A stretch of 64,000 nucleotides of DNA from Uloborus plumipes (lineage: Eukaryota > Arthropoda > Arachnida > Araneae > Uloboridae): assembly GCA_038373865.1 (NCBI GenBank), contig JAXGGA010005165.1:16664-80663 (forward strand), read 5' to 3'. The notes beneath the pieces were generated by a model. That model worked only from the letters and a program-made list of their open reading frames with translations, had not been told where the DNA came from and searched no databases. The translations under genes and the position numbers were made by a program. Positions 22,121-32,831 of this stretch are shown here, one piece after another (the first letter of the stretch is position 1; each line of letters starts with the position of its first letter).

Positions 22121-23488
22121 ATGTTTACTTGCAATATTTGTTGCAAAGAATTTTTGTTAAAATGCAAACTTAAGAAACATTCAAAGATCCATAGTGGCGA
22201 AAAGCCATTTTCTTGCACGATTTGCTCAAAATCTTTTACTGAAAAGGGAACGCTCAAACATCACATGAGGCTCCATACGGGGGACAAGCCCTACTCTTGT
22301 GAATATTGTTCAAAAACGTTCAACAACAATTCAGATCGAAATACACATTCGAGAACGCATACCGGTGCTAAGCCATATTCTTGTACCATCTGCACCGGTG
22401 CGTTTTCGACTCTCAGAAGACTCAAGCAGCATTCTGTCAGGCACACCGGCGAGAAGCCATTTGCTTGCGAATTATGTGACAAAACGTTTCCACGACGCGG
22501 TGATGTCAATAAACATTTGAAGAGCCACACGGAGGAGAAGATATTGCATACATGCGAAATTTGTTCGAGGCAATTTGCTCAAATTAGATCTTTTAAAGAA
22601 CATATGAATACCCATACGGGAGACAAACCATTTATATGCAAAGTTTGTCCTGAAGCTTTTGCCCGAAAAAGACATCTCACTCAACACATGGCACTCCACA
22701 ATGGAAACAATCAGAGGAGAGTGCTGTATTCGTGCGAAATTTGTTCGAAAGAATTCACTCAGAGTGCGTATGTTACGGAACATATGAAGATACATACGGA
22801 AGGGAAGCCTTTTCTGTGTGAAGTTTGTCCGAAATCTTTTGCGCTGAAAAAGTATCTTGTTAAACATATGGCGCTCCACAAGCAGAACAACGCGGAAAAA
22901 TCATTTGTGTGCGAAGTTTGCTCGAAAGAGTTTATCCAAAGTTACTATCTTAAAAAGCATATGATTAGCCATACGGATGAGAAACCGTTTTCCTGCGATT
23001 TGTGCCTAAAAGCGTTTGCTCGACGTTCGGATGTTTATCGGCACATGGTGATCCACATGGATGTGAAGCCTTTTGAATGCGAAATCTGTTCGAAGCAATT
23101 TACTCAGAGTGGGTCTTTCAAAGGCCACATGAAGATGCATAATGGAGACAAACCGTACGGGTGCGATATTTGTTCGAAGTCTTTCGCTGTGAAAAAACAC
23201 CTCACTCAACATATGTCGGTCCACGAGCCGAAAAAGGTTCCCGAGAAACTGTATCCCTGTGAAGTTTGTTCGAAAGAGTTTACTCAAAGTCGATATCTCG
23301 CAGAACATATGTATCTTCATACAGAGGAAAAAACTTTTGCCTGTGAAGTTTGTCCGAAAGCTTTTTACCTGAGAAAGAGTCTGAATCGGCATATGAAAAG
23401 CCACAAGCAGTGTACAGGAGAAAAATCGAATTGGTGTGAAGTTTGCTCAGGAAAATGTTTCTTGAGTTTGCATTTGAACAAGACGTAG
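22121..23488 (+). CDS. ZNF-B: 15-finger C2H2 zinc-finger protein
   Basis: A 455-residue poly-C2H2 protein, probably a nuclear DNA-binding regulator. Fifteen intact fingers have Cys pairs starting at residues 4, 32, 60, 88, 116, 145, 173, 205, 233, 264, 292, 320, 348, 380 and 408. A sixteenth (from 439) keeps CEVC but its His pair is lost and a stop follows. Fingers 1-5 match ZNF-A 1-5. Fingers 6/7, 8/9, 10/11, 12/13 and 14/15 are five copies of one two-finger module; longer linkers follow fingers 7, 9, 13 and 15 instead of TGEKP. The first finger of each module reads F-x-Q-(S/I) at the helix start, while other helix positions vary. The start is ATG 22121, matching the paralogue's M-F-x-C. No extra effector domain is visible. 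Function beyond DNA binding is inferred. Confidence 0.92.
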   Translation: MFTCNICCKEFLLKCKLKKHSKIHSGEKPFSCTICSKSFTEKGTLKHHMRLHTGDKPYSCEYCSKTFNNNSDRNTHSRTHTGAKPYSCTICTGAFSTLRRLKQHSVRHTGEKPFACELCDKTFPRRGDVNKHLKSHTEEKILHTCEICSRQFAQIRSFKEHMNTHTGDKPFICKVCPEAFARKRHLTQHMALHNGNNQRRVLYSCEICSKEFTQSAYVTEHMKIHTEGKPFLCEVCPKSFALKKYLVKHMALHKQNNAEKSFVCEVCSKEFIQSYYLKKHMISHTDEKPFSCDLCLKAFARRSDVYRHMVIHMDVKPFECEICSKQFTQSGSFKGHMKMHNGDKPYGCDICSKSFAVKKHLTQHMSVHEPKKVPEKLYPCEVCSKEFTQSRYLAEHMYLHTEEKTFACEVCPKAFYLRKSLNRHMKSHKQCTGEKSNWCEVCSGKCFLSLHLNKT

Positions 23489-24190
23489 CTGTGATGAAGA
23501 TTATACAAGGCTATAGATGAGAGAAAAACAATCTTTGTTGAATTTGTTTTAACAATTAATTTGGTGTGAAGTTGGTTCAAGGAAATCTTTTTTGAGTTTG
23601 CGTCTGAACAAGACATAGCTGTAATGAAAAATATATGAGAATCTAGATGGGAGAATAGCAAAATTAGTTGAATTTGTTTCAAAGATCGAATTGGTGTGAA
23701 GTTTGTTCAGAAAAATGTTTCTTGAGTTTGCATCTGAACAAGACGTAGCTGTTATGAAGAGTGTATGAGAATCTAGATGGGAAGAAAACAACATTTAATA
23801 AGTTTAATTTTGTTTGAAAAATAATAGTGGCATGAAGTTTGCTCAGATTTTTTTTTTTTTTTTTTTTTTGAGTTTGCAGTTGAACAATATGTTGCTGTTA
23901 TAAAGAATATATGAGGATCAAGATGAGAGAAAAAAATAAACAAATTGGTGTGAAGTTTATTCAGAAAAATGTTGAATTTGCATCTGAACAAAATAAAGCT
24001 GTGATGAAGAGTGTATGAGAATTTAGATAGGGGGAAAACAACATTTGATAAGTTTGACATTGTTTGAAAAATCTAATTGGCATGAAGTTTGTCCAGGAAA
24101 ATGTTTCTTGAATTGGCATCTAAATAAAATGTAGCTGTAATGAAGAATATATGACAATCTAGATGGGACAAAAACAATATTTCTGTGAAG
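23431..24190 (+). repeat. ~130-bp tandem decayed finger repeats after ZNF-B
   Basis: The phrase TTGGTGTGAAGTTTG or a variant begins at 23431, 23561, 23691, 23827, 23945, 24077 and 24180. Spacings are 130, 130, 136, 118, 132 and 103. Each unit reads as the start of a finger (tryptophan/CEVCS) then a TTTGCATCTGAACAA block. That block seems to lack one base relative to the L-x-x-H-M-A-L-H end of the intact fingers. The first unit lies inside the ORF end; the rest are untranslated. Confidence 0.85.
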
Positions 24191-24598
24191 TTTGTTCAAA
24201 TGCGTTGCTGGAAAGAAATATCTTACTGACGACATGGCATTCCGTAAGCAACCCCTTATCAGGAAAATAAAAAGTATGCACGAGAAATTTGTTCACAAAT
24301 TTCTATTTAAACTGATGTCATGATTTCGAAAAACATTTGCTTACACAGTTGGGACAGAACTCATATCGGGGTTTACGTGTTTTTTATTCAAAATCATCCA
24401 CTCGAAAAAACATTCTTTCAGAATGTATGGCAACGCTCAAGTGAACGAGCATGGGGTGAAAACCGTTTTGTATGGGAATTTTTTTTCAAAGACATTTGCT
24501 CAAAGATTTGAAGAATGTACTCAGTAGAAGAACGTCTGATCTCTGAGTTTTCTTTCAAGGCTTTAGCTTTAAAAATATGTTGCTGGACTCATGTCAAC
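23489..24598 (+). pseudogene. decayed C-terminal finger array of ZNF-B
   Basis: Beyond the stop, finger-like residues persist in all frames: CEVCS starts in the 130-bp units. Around 24420-24500 a GENRFVWEF-type stretch recalls GEKPFVCE, followed by KDICSK. Stops and frame changes are frequent, so this is not coding. The trace ends at 24598, exactly where a hAT element starts. It may be transcribed as 3'UTR. Confidence 0.7.
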
Positions 24599-25172
24599 TA
24601 GAGTGGGCTGAAAATGACTTTCTTTTTTCGATGAAGGGTATTGATGAAAGGGGGGAGCAAAGTGGCGCAGAAAACATTAGAAAATGTTCGGTCAATTTCT
24701 TGATCTGCAGCAATTGTCTTGAAATTTGGAAAAAATGCATTTTTTTGTGATTTTTAGGATTTTTTCTTTTTTTTTTTTTAATTTAGCTCCGAACATCTAA
24801 AATTGCATTAATATGTGATAAACAATGTAGTTGTTTCTGATAAGTACGGCAAAAACAGCATTTTAACGTTTTGACAAAATTTATTTTAAAACGTAAAGAA
24901 TTATACCACAGACGTCAAATTTTTTTATTGAATTTCTATGCCCCCAATGGCACCTTTTCCGCCCTACTCGTTATCGAAAATAATAAAAAAAAATTTAAAT
25001 ATTTTGCTGAAAATCTTGAAAAAATTGCATTTTTTCCAAACTTCAATGCATTTGCGGAAGATCAAGAAGTTGACGAAAATTTTCAAATATTTTATGTGCA
25101 CTTTGCTCCCGCAATAGCATCTTTTCCGCAATACCCATCATCGAAATGAAAAGTCTTTTTCCGCCCATCCTA
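24599..25172. mobile_element. hAT-type element, long palindromic
   Basis: Flanks ATGTCAAC (24591-24598) and ATGTCAAT (25173-25180) match at 7 of 8 positions. Termini TAGAGTGGGCTGAAAA and (complement) TAGGATGGGCGGAAAA extend as inverted repeats for roughly 75 bp, both containing TTTCGATGAnGGGTATTG and GGAGCAAAGTG. 574 bp. The interior frame 24871-25149 is not recognised as transposase. Confidence 0.85.
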
Positions 25173-25180
25173 ATGTCAAT

Positions 25181-27440
25181 CCCCAAGTAACCACCTGTCC
25201 TGATAGCTGACACTCACTAACGAAGAAAATTTGTACTCAAGATTAATAAATATAATTTTTATAAACTAGTTTTTTAATCAGAGCTTTTTTTCCCCTCTTT
25301 TAGATGATTATTTAGTTTTTGCAGTAATGTAAATCAATTGGTTGTGGGACGGAGGGGGGTGGATAACTTCTCAGTTCCCCAAACATGGATCACATTCTTT
25401 AATTGTCGAGGCATGGGCCGGGGGGGGGTATCTTGTACTAATGTACTAAGATAAAATTCATAAAATTGTTTTGTAACACTTTTAATATTAATTCTTGACT
25501 TAACTAGTTCTTTTTATCCATCAAATTTCTTACTCTGCAAAAAAAAAATTCTTGTATGAGGATATTTTTTTTTCGTGGGGGGGGGGGGTAAAAGCTTACA
25601 TGTATTTCATATGAAGTCTTATTTTTGGCATACCTTTCAAAACTTAAAAACGACCACAAAACATACATCAATAATGTTAAGATTTTTTTTTAATTTTAAA
25701 TACCAACAATATGACTGGTTTACCTTTTTTTCAGTTGATTTTAAATATTTAAAATTGTGTTGCCTTTTTTTTTTTAATTTATTCTCAAAATATTGCGAAT
25801 TTTGATTATTTAGCCTTTTGGAAAACTTCACCGTTCATATCAGTTGATTTAACTTAATCCGCTGTCACCTTATTGAAAGTCAATTCATTGAAACAATTTG
25901 TGACAATTTCAACCCCTTTTAGTCTTGGCTCATTCATTGCCCTATTTACTGCAGATATTATAATAGGACCGTATAACACCAATACTTTGCATTTTTATAT
26001 TTATTTAATTGTTCTTGAATGATATCTAGAAGATAATAAAAATAGTGTAAGTGTTGATATCTGTTGTGTTGTTTTTTTTTTAAAATCACAAGCGTTAAAC
26101 TCTTTCTTGAGGTGGTGTTCACAAAAATTTCTTTTGCTGACCCCAATTACACCAAAAGTTAGCTAGTATGTTTCTAAATAACTGGTGAGAATTAATAGAG
26201 GAGAGAGTTAAATATTCAATCGAACTGTTCGCAGTAGTTTCGCCCTCTTGTTGTTATATTTTGTCTTATTATAGTATTTGGTAGCAAGACGTGCTGTTTA
26301 TATATTTAATTCCTGTGTTTGCAAGACTTTTTATTATTTTTCTCTTAATTAGATATTAAATTATTTTGACATCTAACAATGTTTTTGTTTATTGTTTGGT
26401 TGGCAGATCTTACCTTTTTTTTTTCTTTTTCGGAGCAACTTAGCAGAAACAAGGAGGATTTTTCGATTTCTATCAGAGGTAGCATTTCATTGGTGACATA
26501 CTAGAGCTTTTCAATAAAGAATTATCACAAATTAAAAAAGCATAATTTTAATCCTTTAAATGTGGATAGCACTTTTCATATTGGTTCCTGTTACATAAAA
26601 TCCTCATGTCACAATTTTTCTGAATATCAAATACAAATGTGACGACCAACAACAGGCTCTAGACCCAACTGGGCTGGTCCTAGTCAAATTAAAGACCCCA
26701 GTGAAGATCAATGACCCTCCTAAAGCCATCTACTCTATTGCTCTTTACCGCCTCTTCCGGTAAGCTGTTAGGGATTTCTCACTACCCTGCTAAAATAGTA
26801 ATTTTTTCGAATATCCAGATTAGGCTTCAAAGACGAAGCTTCCAAAGCCATGCTGGAAGCCGTTTTTGAGACAGTTTTAAAAATTGCTTCCGAAGTTTCT
26901 GCCATTTTGAGTGAAACGCGTTTGACGCAAAAAAAAAATCCAAGAATGCCCGTTCCTGACGAAAAGGATGTCTGTGTGGATGTTTATTCATTGTACCACA
27001 TCCTCCTTATATAGCTCTGATTGAGCTCTTAATGACTTCTTTACGTCTCTAGAGTCGAAAAAGCACTTCCTCTCATTCAGAGGCAATGGTAGAAGCTTCG
27101 GAGGCGATTTTGAAGAATGTGTTCAAAAATGTCTTCCAGCATATCTTTGAAAAAAGGGGAAAAAAATCTGATAGATTTTATGTACTAGGGACCAATTTGA
27201 AAAATACCATCAGCATTTGAAGGATTATTTTTTATTAAGTTTTATTAATTTGTAGTCATTCTATATTGAATATCCCAAGTATATTATAAGCTGTTGAGCA
27301 ATTTGAAAGAGGGAAAGGAATACAAATGAAGTTTAAAAATGCAAATGGATAGATCTGCCGTCGATATCGGTGAAATGAATTATTTCACTATGTAGCTGAA
27401 ACTGATTGATAAAACCAGTGGCTTTTGTAAAAAAGCTAAA
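25181..27440. other. no recognised gene
   Basis: G-run tracts near 25420 and 25577. At 26640-26775 a non-AT-rich phrase beginning GACGACCAACAACAGGC is probably a dispersed-repeat fragment, but I cannot assign it. Short frames elsewhere are featureless. Confidence 0.4.
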
Positions 27441-27452
27441 CAGTAATAAGGA

Positions 27453-27596
27453 TATGCAATGAGTTACCGCCCATAAGCCAGGGCTAAAGCAGAACTAAAG
27501 CAATTACACCCACAGCTCGGTATTAACATCCTGAGACTGCAGTTTCGTCCTTATTTTCCTCAGGATGTCAATACCGAGCTGTGGGTGTAATTGCTT
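27453..27596 (+). mobile_element. 144-bp insertion with 38-bp hairpin and 12-bp TSD
   Basis: Flanked by the exact 12-bp duplication CAGTAATAAGGA (27441-27452, 27597-27608). The 3' part is an inverted repeat: 27498-27535 pairs with 27559-27596 over 38 bp with a single mismatch, leaving a 23-nt loop. A TSD longer than 10 bp suggests target-primed reverse transcription (SINE-like) more than a cut-and-paste element. There is no tRNA head or poly-A tail that I can see. Confidence 0.8.
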
Positions 27597-27608
27597 CAGT
27601 AATAAGGA

Positions 27609-28578
27609 CATTAAGGGAATATCTTCAGAAAATCATTTGCTTTTCCTTCCTTGTCAAATCCCACCAAAGAATTGTTTCAAGTTCGTTTTCAAATTAAATC
27701 CACCAACGGTTTCGTCAGGTGTGCTGAAGTTAGAGAAGCTAAAAACCCACAATTTTCGAGAGTGTTGAAAAAACCCGGGAATTTTGGGGAACATTGGGAA
27801 TTTTGAATGTTAACAAACATTGCGATCTTTCATAGTTGTTATGCCTACTATATGAGTAAGAAATAAGACTCAATTGTTAATTGAACAGTTTATTTCAAAA
27901 ACCAGTCAAGAGACAAGCTCTAAAACTCATTAACTCTTATTTTACAAATTTTCTACAAAGGTTCAACATCCTAAACTCAAATGTTCATATTTAGATATTG
28001 CTTTCAGTAAAGTGTTGTAGTCGTGATTGATTAATTTAATGAGATGCTGTAAATGTTTTCTTAAAATTATAAAATTTGTCTTTTGACTGGTTTCTGAAAT
28101 AAACAATTCAATTGATATATGTACAACTTTCAAAACAGTACTATTATAACAAAGTGTCACTTTCTTGGGAGCTTCAAGAGAAAAAAAAATGCTGAAGCTT
28201 TAAAAAATGAAGTGAAAGATGCTGCTAAAAAAATTAAAAGCAGAATTTCTAAAAACTTAGAAAATTTCCAAAACTCTTGGGAATTTTCCCCAATTCCTTT
28301 TCTAAAAAACCCGATTTTTTCCCAGGAATAAACTAGGTTTTTTCCACGCTTTGCATCTCTAGCTGAGGTTCTCGAACACTGCCGTGCTAAGCGCAAAAGT
28401 GGTATCTGCAGTTAAAACCACTGTTATGCGTATATAAAATTGCAGTTTTTTTTTTTAATTCAAAAACTCTTTGGGCGCACTAGAAGTAAGAACGCCCAAA
28501 TCTTTCGGCGCGGGTGACTTTTGGGCAGAGCGAACATTTCACTTTTCCTACCGGGTAAGGTGAGGGGCAAAGGGTATT
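27609..28578. other. no recognised gene; GGCGC/CCCAAA repeat debris near 28475-28540
   Basis: At 28472-28540, phrases TTTGGGCGC, ACGCCCAAA and TTTTGGGC resemble the tandem unit at 35705-35870. The remainder is AT-rich without recognised features. Confidence 0.4.
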
Positions 28579-28711
28579 AGTCCAGGATCTGACAGCACTT
28601 CTGTAGGAATGTTTGAGTACGGATAATTTTTTTTCAAAAATGTTTAGTAGGTGCCCTAGGAAGTATTTTGGACTCGGGTGGACATTCGCCACTTGGTACG
28701 TTTTTTTGTTA

Positions 28712-28890
28712 TGACGTCATCAAAGATGGTGGCCACTCGCTCTCATAAATGCTATGTAAATGCCCAGCACATCTGTAGCACATTTAGATAGGGAGAATTT
28801 CTTTTCAAAAATGTTTAGTAGGTGTCCTAGAAAGTATTTTAGACTCGGGTGGACATCCGTCTCCTGGTACATTTTCCCGTTATGACGTCA
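28712..28890 (+). promoter_or_regulatory. paired TGACGTCA (CRE) + GATGGYGGCC blocks, left arm
   Basis: TGACGTCA at 28712-28719 and 28883-28890 is each followed 4-6 bp later by AGATGGTGGCC or AGATGGCGGCC. The first is the canonical CREB/ATF site and the second resembles a YY1 core. The mirrored copies are at 32516-32523 and 32691-32698. Binding is inferred from motif identity only. Confidence 0.45.
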
Positions 28891-30010
28891 TCAAAGATGG
28901 CGGCCGCTCGATCCTATAAATGCTCATATCTATATTATTACTTGACCGATTTGCATGAAAATTGCAAATTTTTTTACTAATTTGTCTGATGCTATTTGTC
29001 TTTAAGCTGCACTGTTAGAAATTTATTCGAAAAAATAATTGAAAATCAATTTATTGATTTTTTTTTCTTTTCTTTTTTTTTCCTTTTCTTTTATTTTCAT
29101 TTTTAACTACCAAGACTTAACCATAAAAAATGGTATTAACCCTTTTATTTTTACGAGAAAATGCTAATTTACCGCTTCTTGCATGCTAAAAGGTACAACT
29201 ATATTGCAAACCAGTAGAAAATCCTGCTGTCCAAGCTATAGCAAGGAAAATTTAAATTTAGTTAAAATAGTTGTGAATGAGAAGAAATATGAAAATGTAT
29301 TGTAGCAGTTTAGGAGAACTATTTGATCTCTTTTTACAATTCCGAAGTTGTTATTGATTATGATTTTTCTACTCTGAGAGATATTCGAAGAACCGCCTTT
29401 ACCATCCTGTAGTGCTAAAGGTACAATGTGCAAAAATATAATCTCAATTAATGGCCCGTGGCACTCTTTGCACTAGAAGGTGGCAAATTCTCAAAGTCAA
29501 TATTCTTCACATGAGGATACAGCTATAATCTTAGTTCATCTAAAAATTTACTGTATGACCCTTTTCGTATTACCTGCACTACGTATTATTTTGCTTGATT
29601 TACGAATTTGCTCTACGTATTCCAGTCGGATAATATACGTGGAATGTTTTCACCTGCTTTTCGGTGAATATTATGAACAAAAGTCGCGTAGAATCCATAA
29701 CTCCAGTGCTCCCCCAAAGTTTCTAAACACCAAATCACAGAATAACAGTATACTAGGAAAATAAAGCTAACACCATTATTCTCGAAGTCTGCTTCCTCTG
29801 CTATCACGCAATTTAAGTCCAGGTCTTTCCACGTTGTAAGATCAGTTTGTTTCCTTATTATGCCCTAAAGCTATTGTTTAGGACAGGCAGAGTAGCATCT
29901 TGAGAGATTTTAATAACATGTATAACAAACAATACTGCTACCTTGGCTCTACGCTCGTAGACTTTTTAGGGAAAAATTTGCTCTAACTGTCAAAAATTTT
30001 ACAGACTCTT

Positions 30011-30518
30011 TCACAGCCTTTTGCGACACTCCAAATATATGATCGAAATAATAATAATAATAATAAAAACAGGAACTGCTTCGGCAAGTTTTTTGTTTTT
30101 ATCTGTCATAACCTTTCGTGTAGAAAAGTTCACTATATAACAGGACTTTTCACCAGAATTGAACACATTTTCTTTTCTTATGTTACCGTAAGCTTGTTCT
30201 AGCTCTTTTAACAATGCACCTGTTTGTAAATTTAACAAATTCTTGTTCATTAAACATTGAATAGTTTTCAGATAGTTCATACTGAAAGAGCTCTTCCACG
30301 TCACAGGAACGAGCTAAAAGTTTTCGCATCATGAGGTGAGATCGGTGATGCTGACTGTTTGACTTCTTTTTACTGTCTTTCCTTGTAGTAGTACAAGCAT
30401 TTTGTGTTTTGTTGCAAGGAAATACTGCCAATATGGCGTTAAGAATGGAGCTTGAGCGATCTTGACTCTTTTTCCCTCGTATCGTATAAAGTACAGTCTC
30501 CAGTATGTCTTCAGTCAC
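30011..30518 (-). pseudogene. transposon protein fragment, frameshifted
   Basis: Two overlapping minus-strand frames (30518-30183, then 30304-30011) look like one protein broken by a frameshift. The first contains LARSCDVEELFQYELSEN, which resembles the SYELxPxPxSLF region that I recall from a widespread uncharacterised transposon-associated protein family in invertebrates. The C-terminal GCDTTS part of that family is found in the 42.8-43.5 kb pseudogene. The second frame continues with TGALLKELEQAYG and then degenerates into an isoleucine run from an AAT microsatellite (30047-30066). Start and true ends are uncertain, and the family assignment is from memory of motifs. Confidence 0.5.
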
Positions 30519-30962
30519 CAGTATTAAATAAGTTTAATATATTTTTCATTGTATCTTTTGAAGCCAGTGTTTTTGTCAGTGTTATGTATTGGGAAGTAGA
30601 TTAAACAAGTCTGTTTACAATGTTTAAATATTAACTTTCTAACAGTTCTTATTTAAACATTGAGACAGCTTTGCATCTAAGTTCAGAGTTTGCTTCTAAG
30701 AAAATTCATGGTAGATGTTCAAACCATTTCTCTTTTGGACAAAATCGTGGTTAGTTCCAATATCATGTCCGATTCAATAAACACATCGGATATTAGACCT
30801 TTTCAAAGAAATTTTTCTAAGCAGCATATTACAATTGTTGCCGTTCGGAATGCACCCAACCCCTTTACAATATTTGCAAACTTATCTGGAATGTTTATTT
30901 GAATATCACATACGATAACGTGTACACACCTTCGTCATAGGTTGCTGGTAGATAGTTCTGGC

Positions 30963-31147
30963 CAGTGGTGTACATAGCACCCCAAAACCCCCACGGAGCA
31001 GGGGGGGGCATGAGGTTTGAGGGCGCACCTTCCTGAAAAATAGCACTAAGAGTTACACGGGAAAAAAATTCTTATAGTTTAACAGGGAAGTGGTGGTGCA
31101 CTTACAAATATAGCAAGTGGGCGCACTTAAGACTATGTACGCGATTG
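30963..31147. mobile_element. hAT-type MITE, perfect 8-bp TSD
   Basis: The exact duplication GTTCTGGC (30955-30962, 31148-31155) flanks termini CAGTGGTGTACATAG and (complement) CAATCGCGTACATAG. 185 bp with a C-run and G-run block near the left end. Nested in the long-inverted-repeat element. Confidence 0.88.
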
Positions 31148-31510
31148 GTTCTGGCCCAGCTGGTTGAGGACACGATTGAAATTCATTTGAGTTGTGTAAA
31201 TAGTTGCATGGTAATTTATATGGTATAGATTCATTAGCAAAAATCAAAATTGTTGTTACTGTGGATTTTCTTCAAAACTGAATTTACAAGATGGTAAAAC
31301 CGGTTCTTCGAATGTTTTCAGAGGGGAAAATCATAATCAACAACAATCATCAGAACTGTGTAAAAGAATCAAGTAACTCTCCTAAACTGATACAACATGT
31401 TTGAATTTTCGTATTTCTTCTCATTCGCTCTCTGTTTTAACTAAGTTTAAATTTTCCTTGCATTGCTTGGACGAGCAGGACGTTTTACTATTTTGTAATA
31501 CAGCTGCATC

Positions 31511-32229
31511 CAGTGGCGTACTCAGGTGTTGGGCTGATAGGGCTGCAGCCCCCTCCGAAATTTCTGAAACGAATTTTTAAAATGCAAGCTTTCAGTTTTT
31601 TTTTTCTAAATTTCCCCCATTTTTTTTTTTGAAATACCAAAACGAGAAAAGCTTTTAGAACAGATAGTTAAGTGTAGGACAAAACTAAAAGATTTTTTTT
31701 GACATGTCTATTTTCTACTTTACTGTACGTCATGTTTATAGTTATCCTATCATTCCATTTTGTTCATTTTTATTGTAAATCTATGTTTTAGAAATACAAC
31801 ACACACACACACACAGTTAATGTTTTACGGTCATATAATTCTGCTAAATAAATTTCAGCAAATTGAATTAAAACCCAGTATTGGGAACAATAGTAAAATA
31901 AACTGCAAAATTAGCATTATTAGAGCGTTAATTTGCCAAGATATTGCAAACAAGTGTTTCAGCAACACCTCTTTCAATGAAGATTTTTTTTTTCAATTTA
32001 AATTTATCATTCTCTGTGTCTGTCAAAACGCTTTCTTCAAAATAATTTTAATGACAAAAAAGTTGTTTTTAATGATGTATTTTTGTCGACTTAAATAGGC
32101 ATTAAAGTAGAAATTCGAGACATTTACTTTTCTTAGCTACATTTCATGAGGTGCTCCCCCCACCTCGCTCGCAAAGAGTCTTGACTCAGCCCCCCCCCCC
32201 CTGAAATGATTTGTCTACGTACGCCACTG
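31511..32229. mobile_element. hAT-type element nested in right arm, perfect 8-bp TSD
   Basis: The exact duplication GCTGCATC (31503-31510, 32230-32237) flanks termini CAGTGGCGTACTCAGG and (complement) CAGTGGCGTACGTAGA. 719 bp. The frame 31760-32098 (+) has no recognisable transposase motif. An (AC)n microsatellite lies at 31799-31816. The uninterrupted homologous sequence in the left arm (about 29180-29200) gives the empty site. Confidence 0.92.
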
Positions 32230-32831
32230 GCTGCATCTTTTGGTATGCAAGCAGCGGTAAATTAGCATTTTCTCGTGAAAATAAAAGGGTTAACACCAAT
32301 TTTTATGGTTAAGTCTTGGTAGTTAAAAATGAAAAAAGAAAAAAAAAATCAATAAATTTATTTTCAATTATTTTTTCGAATAAATTTCTAACAGTGCAGC
32401 TTGAAGACAAATAGCATCAGACAAATTAGTAAAAAAAATCACAATTTTCATGCAAATCGGTCCAGTAGTAACATAGATATGAGCCATTATAGGATCGAAC
32501 GGCCGCCAACTTTGATGACGTCATAACAGGAAAATGTACCAGCAGGAGACGGATGTCCACCCGAGTCTAAAATACTTTCTAGGACACCTACTAAACATTT
32601 TTGAAAAGAAATTCTCAATTTTTAAATTTCCTGCAGAAGTGCTGGGCATTTTTTAGCATTTATGAGAGCCAAAATGGCCGCCATCTTTGATGACGTCATA
32701 GCAAAAAAATGCACCAGGTGGCGGATGTCCACCCGAGTCCAAAATACTTCCTAGGGCACCTACTAAACATTTTTGGAAAAAAGTTCTCCGTACTCAAACA
32801 TTCCTACAGAAGTGCTGTCAGATCCAGGACT

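Larger units (their letters stand above)
28579..32831. mobile_element. long-inverted-repeat DNA element, decayed
   Basis: Ends AGTCCAGGATCTGACAGCAC (28579) and its complement (right end 32831, one mismatch) start inverted arms of about 0.85 kb each. The left arm is 28579 to about 29420. The right arm is about 31270-32831, interrupted by a 719-bp hAT insertion. Each arm holds two copies (about 173-175 bp apart) of a block with TTTAGTAGG, GACTCGGGTGGACAT and TGACGTCATCAAAGATGG. The interior carries broken minus-strand ORFs (30011-30518) and another hAT MITE (30963-31147). No clear TSD. Superfamily unknown. Confidence 0.75.

Noticed and set aside
26640..26775. A reverse-transcriptase or other coding fragment
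   Set aside because: The phrase looks like a dispersed repeat, but no frame gives recognisable residues, so no identity is claimed.
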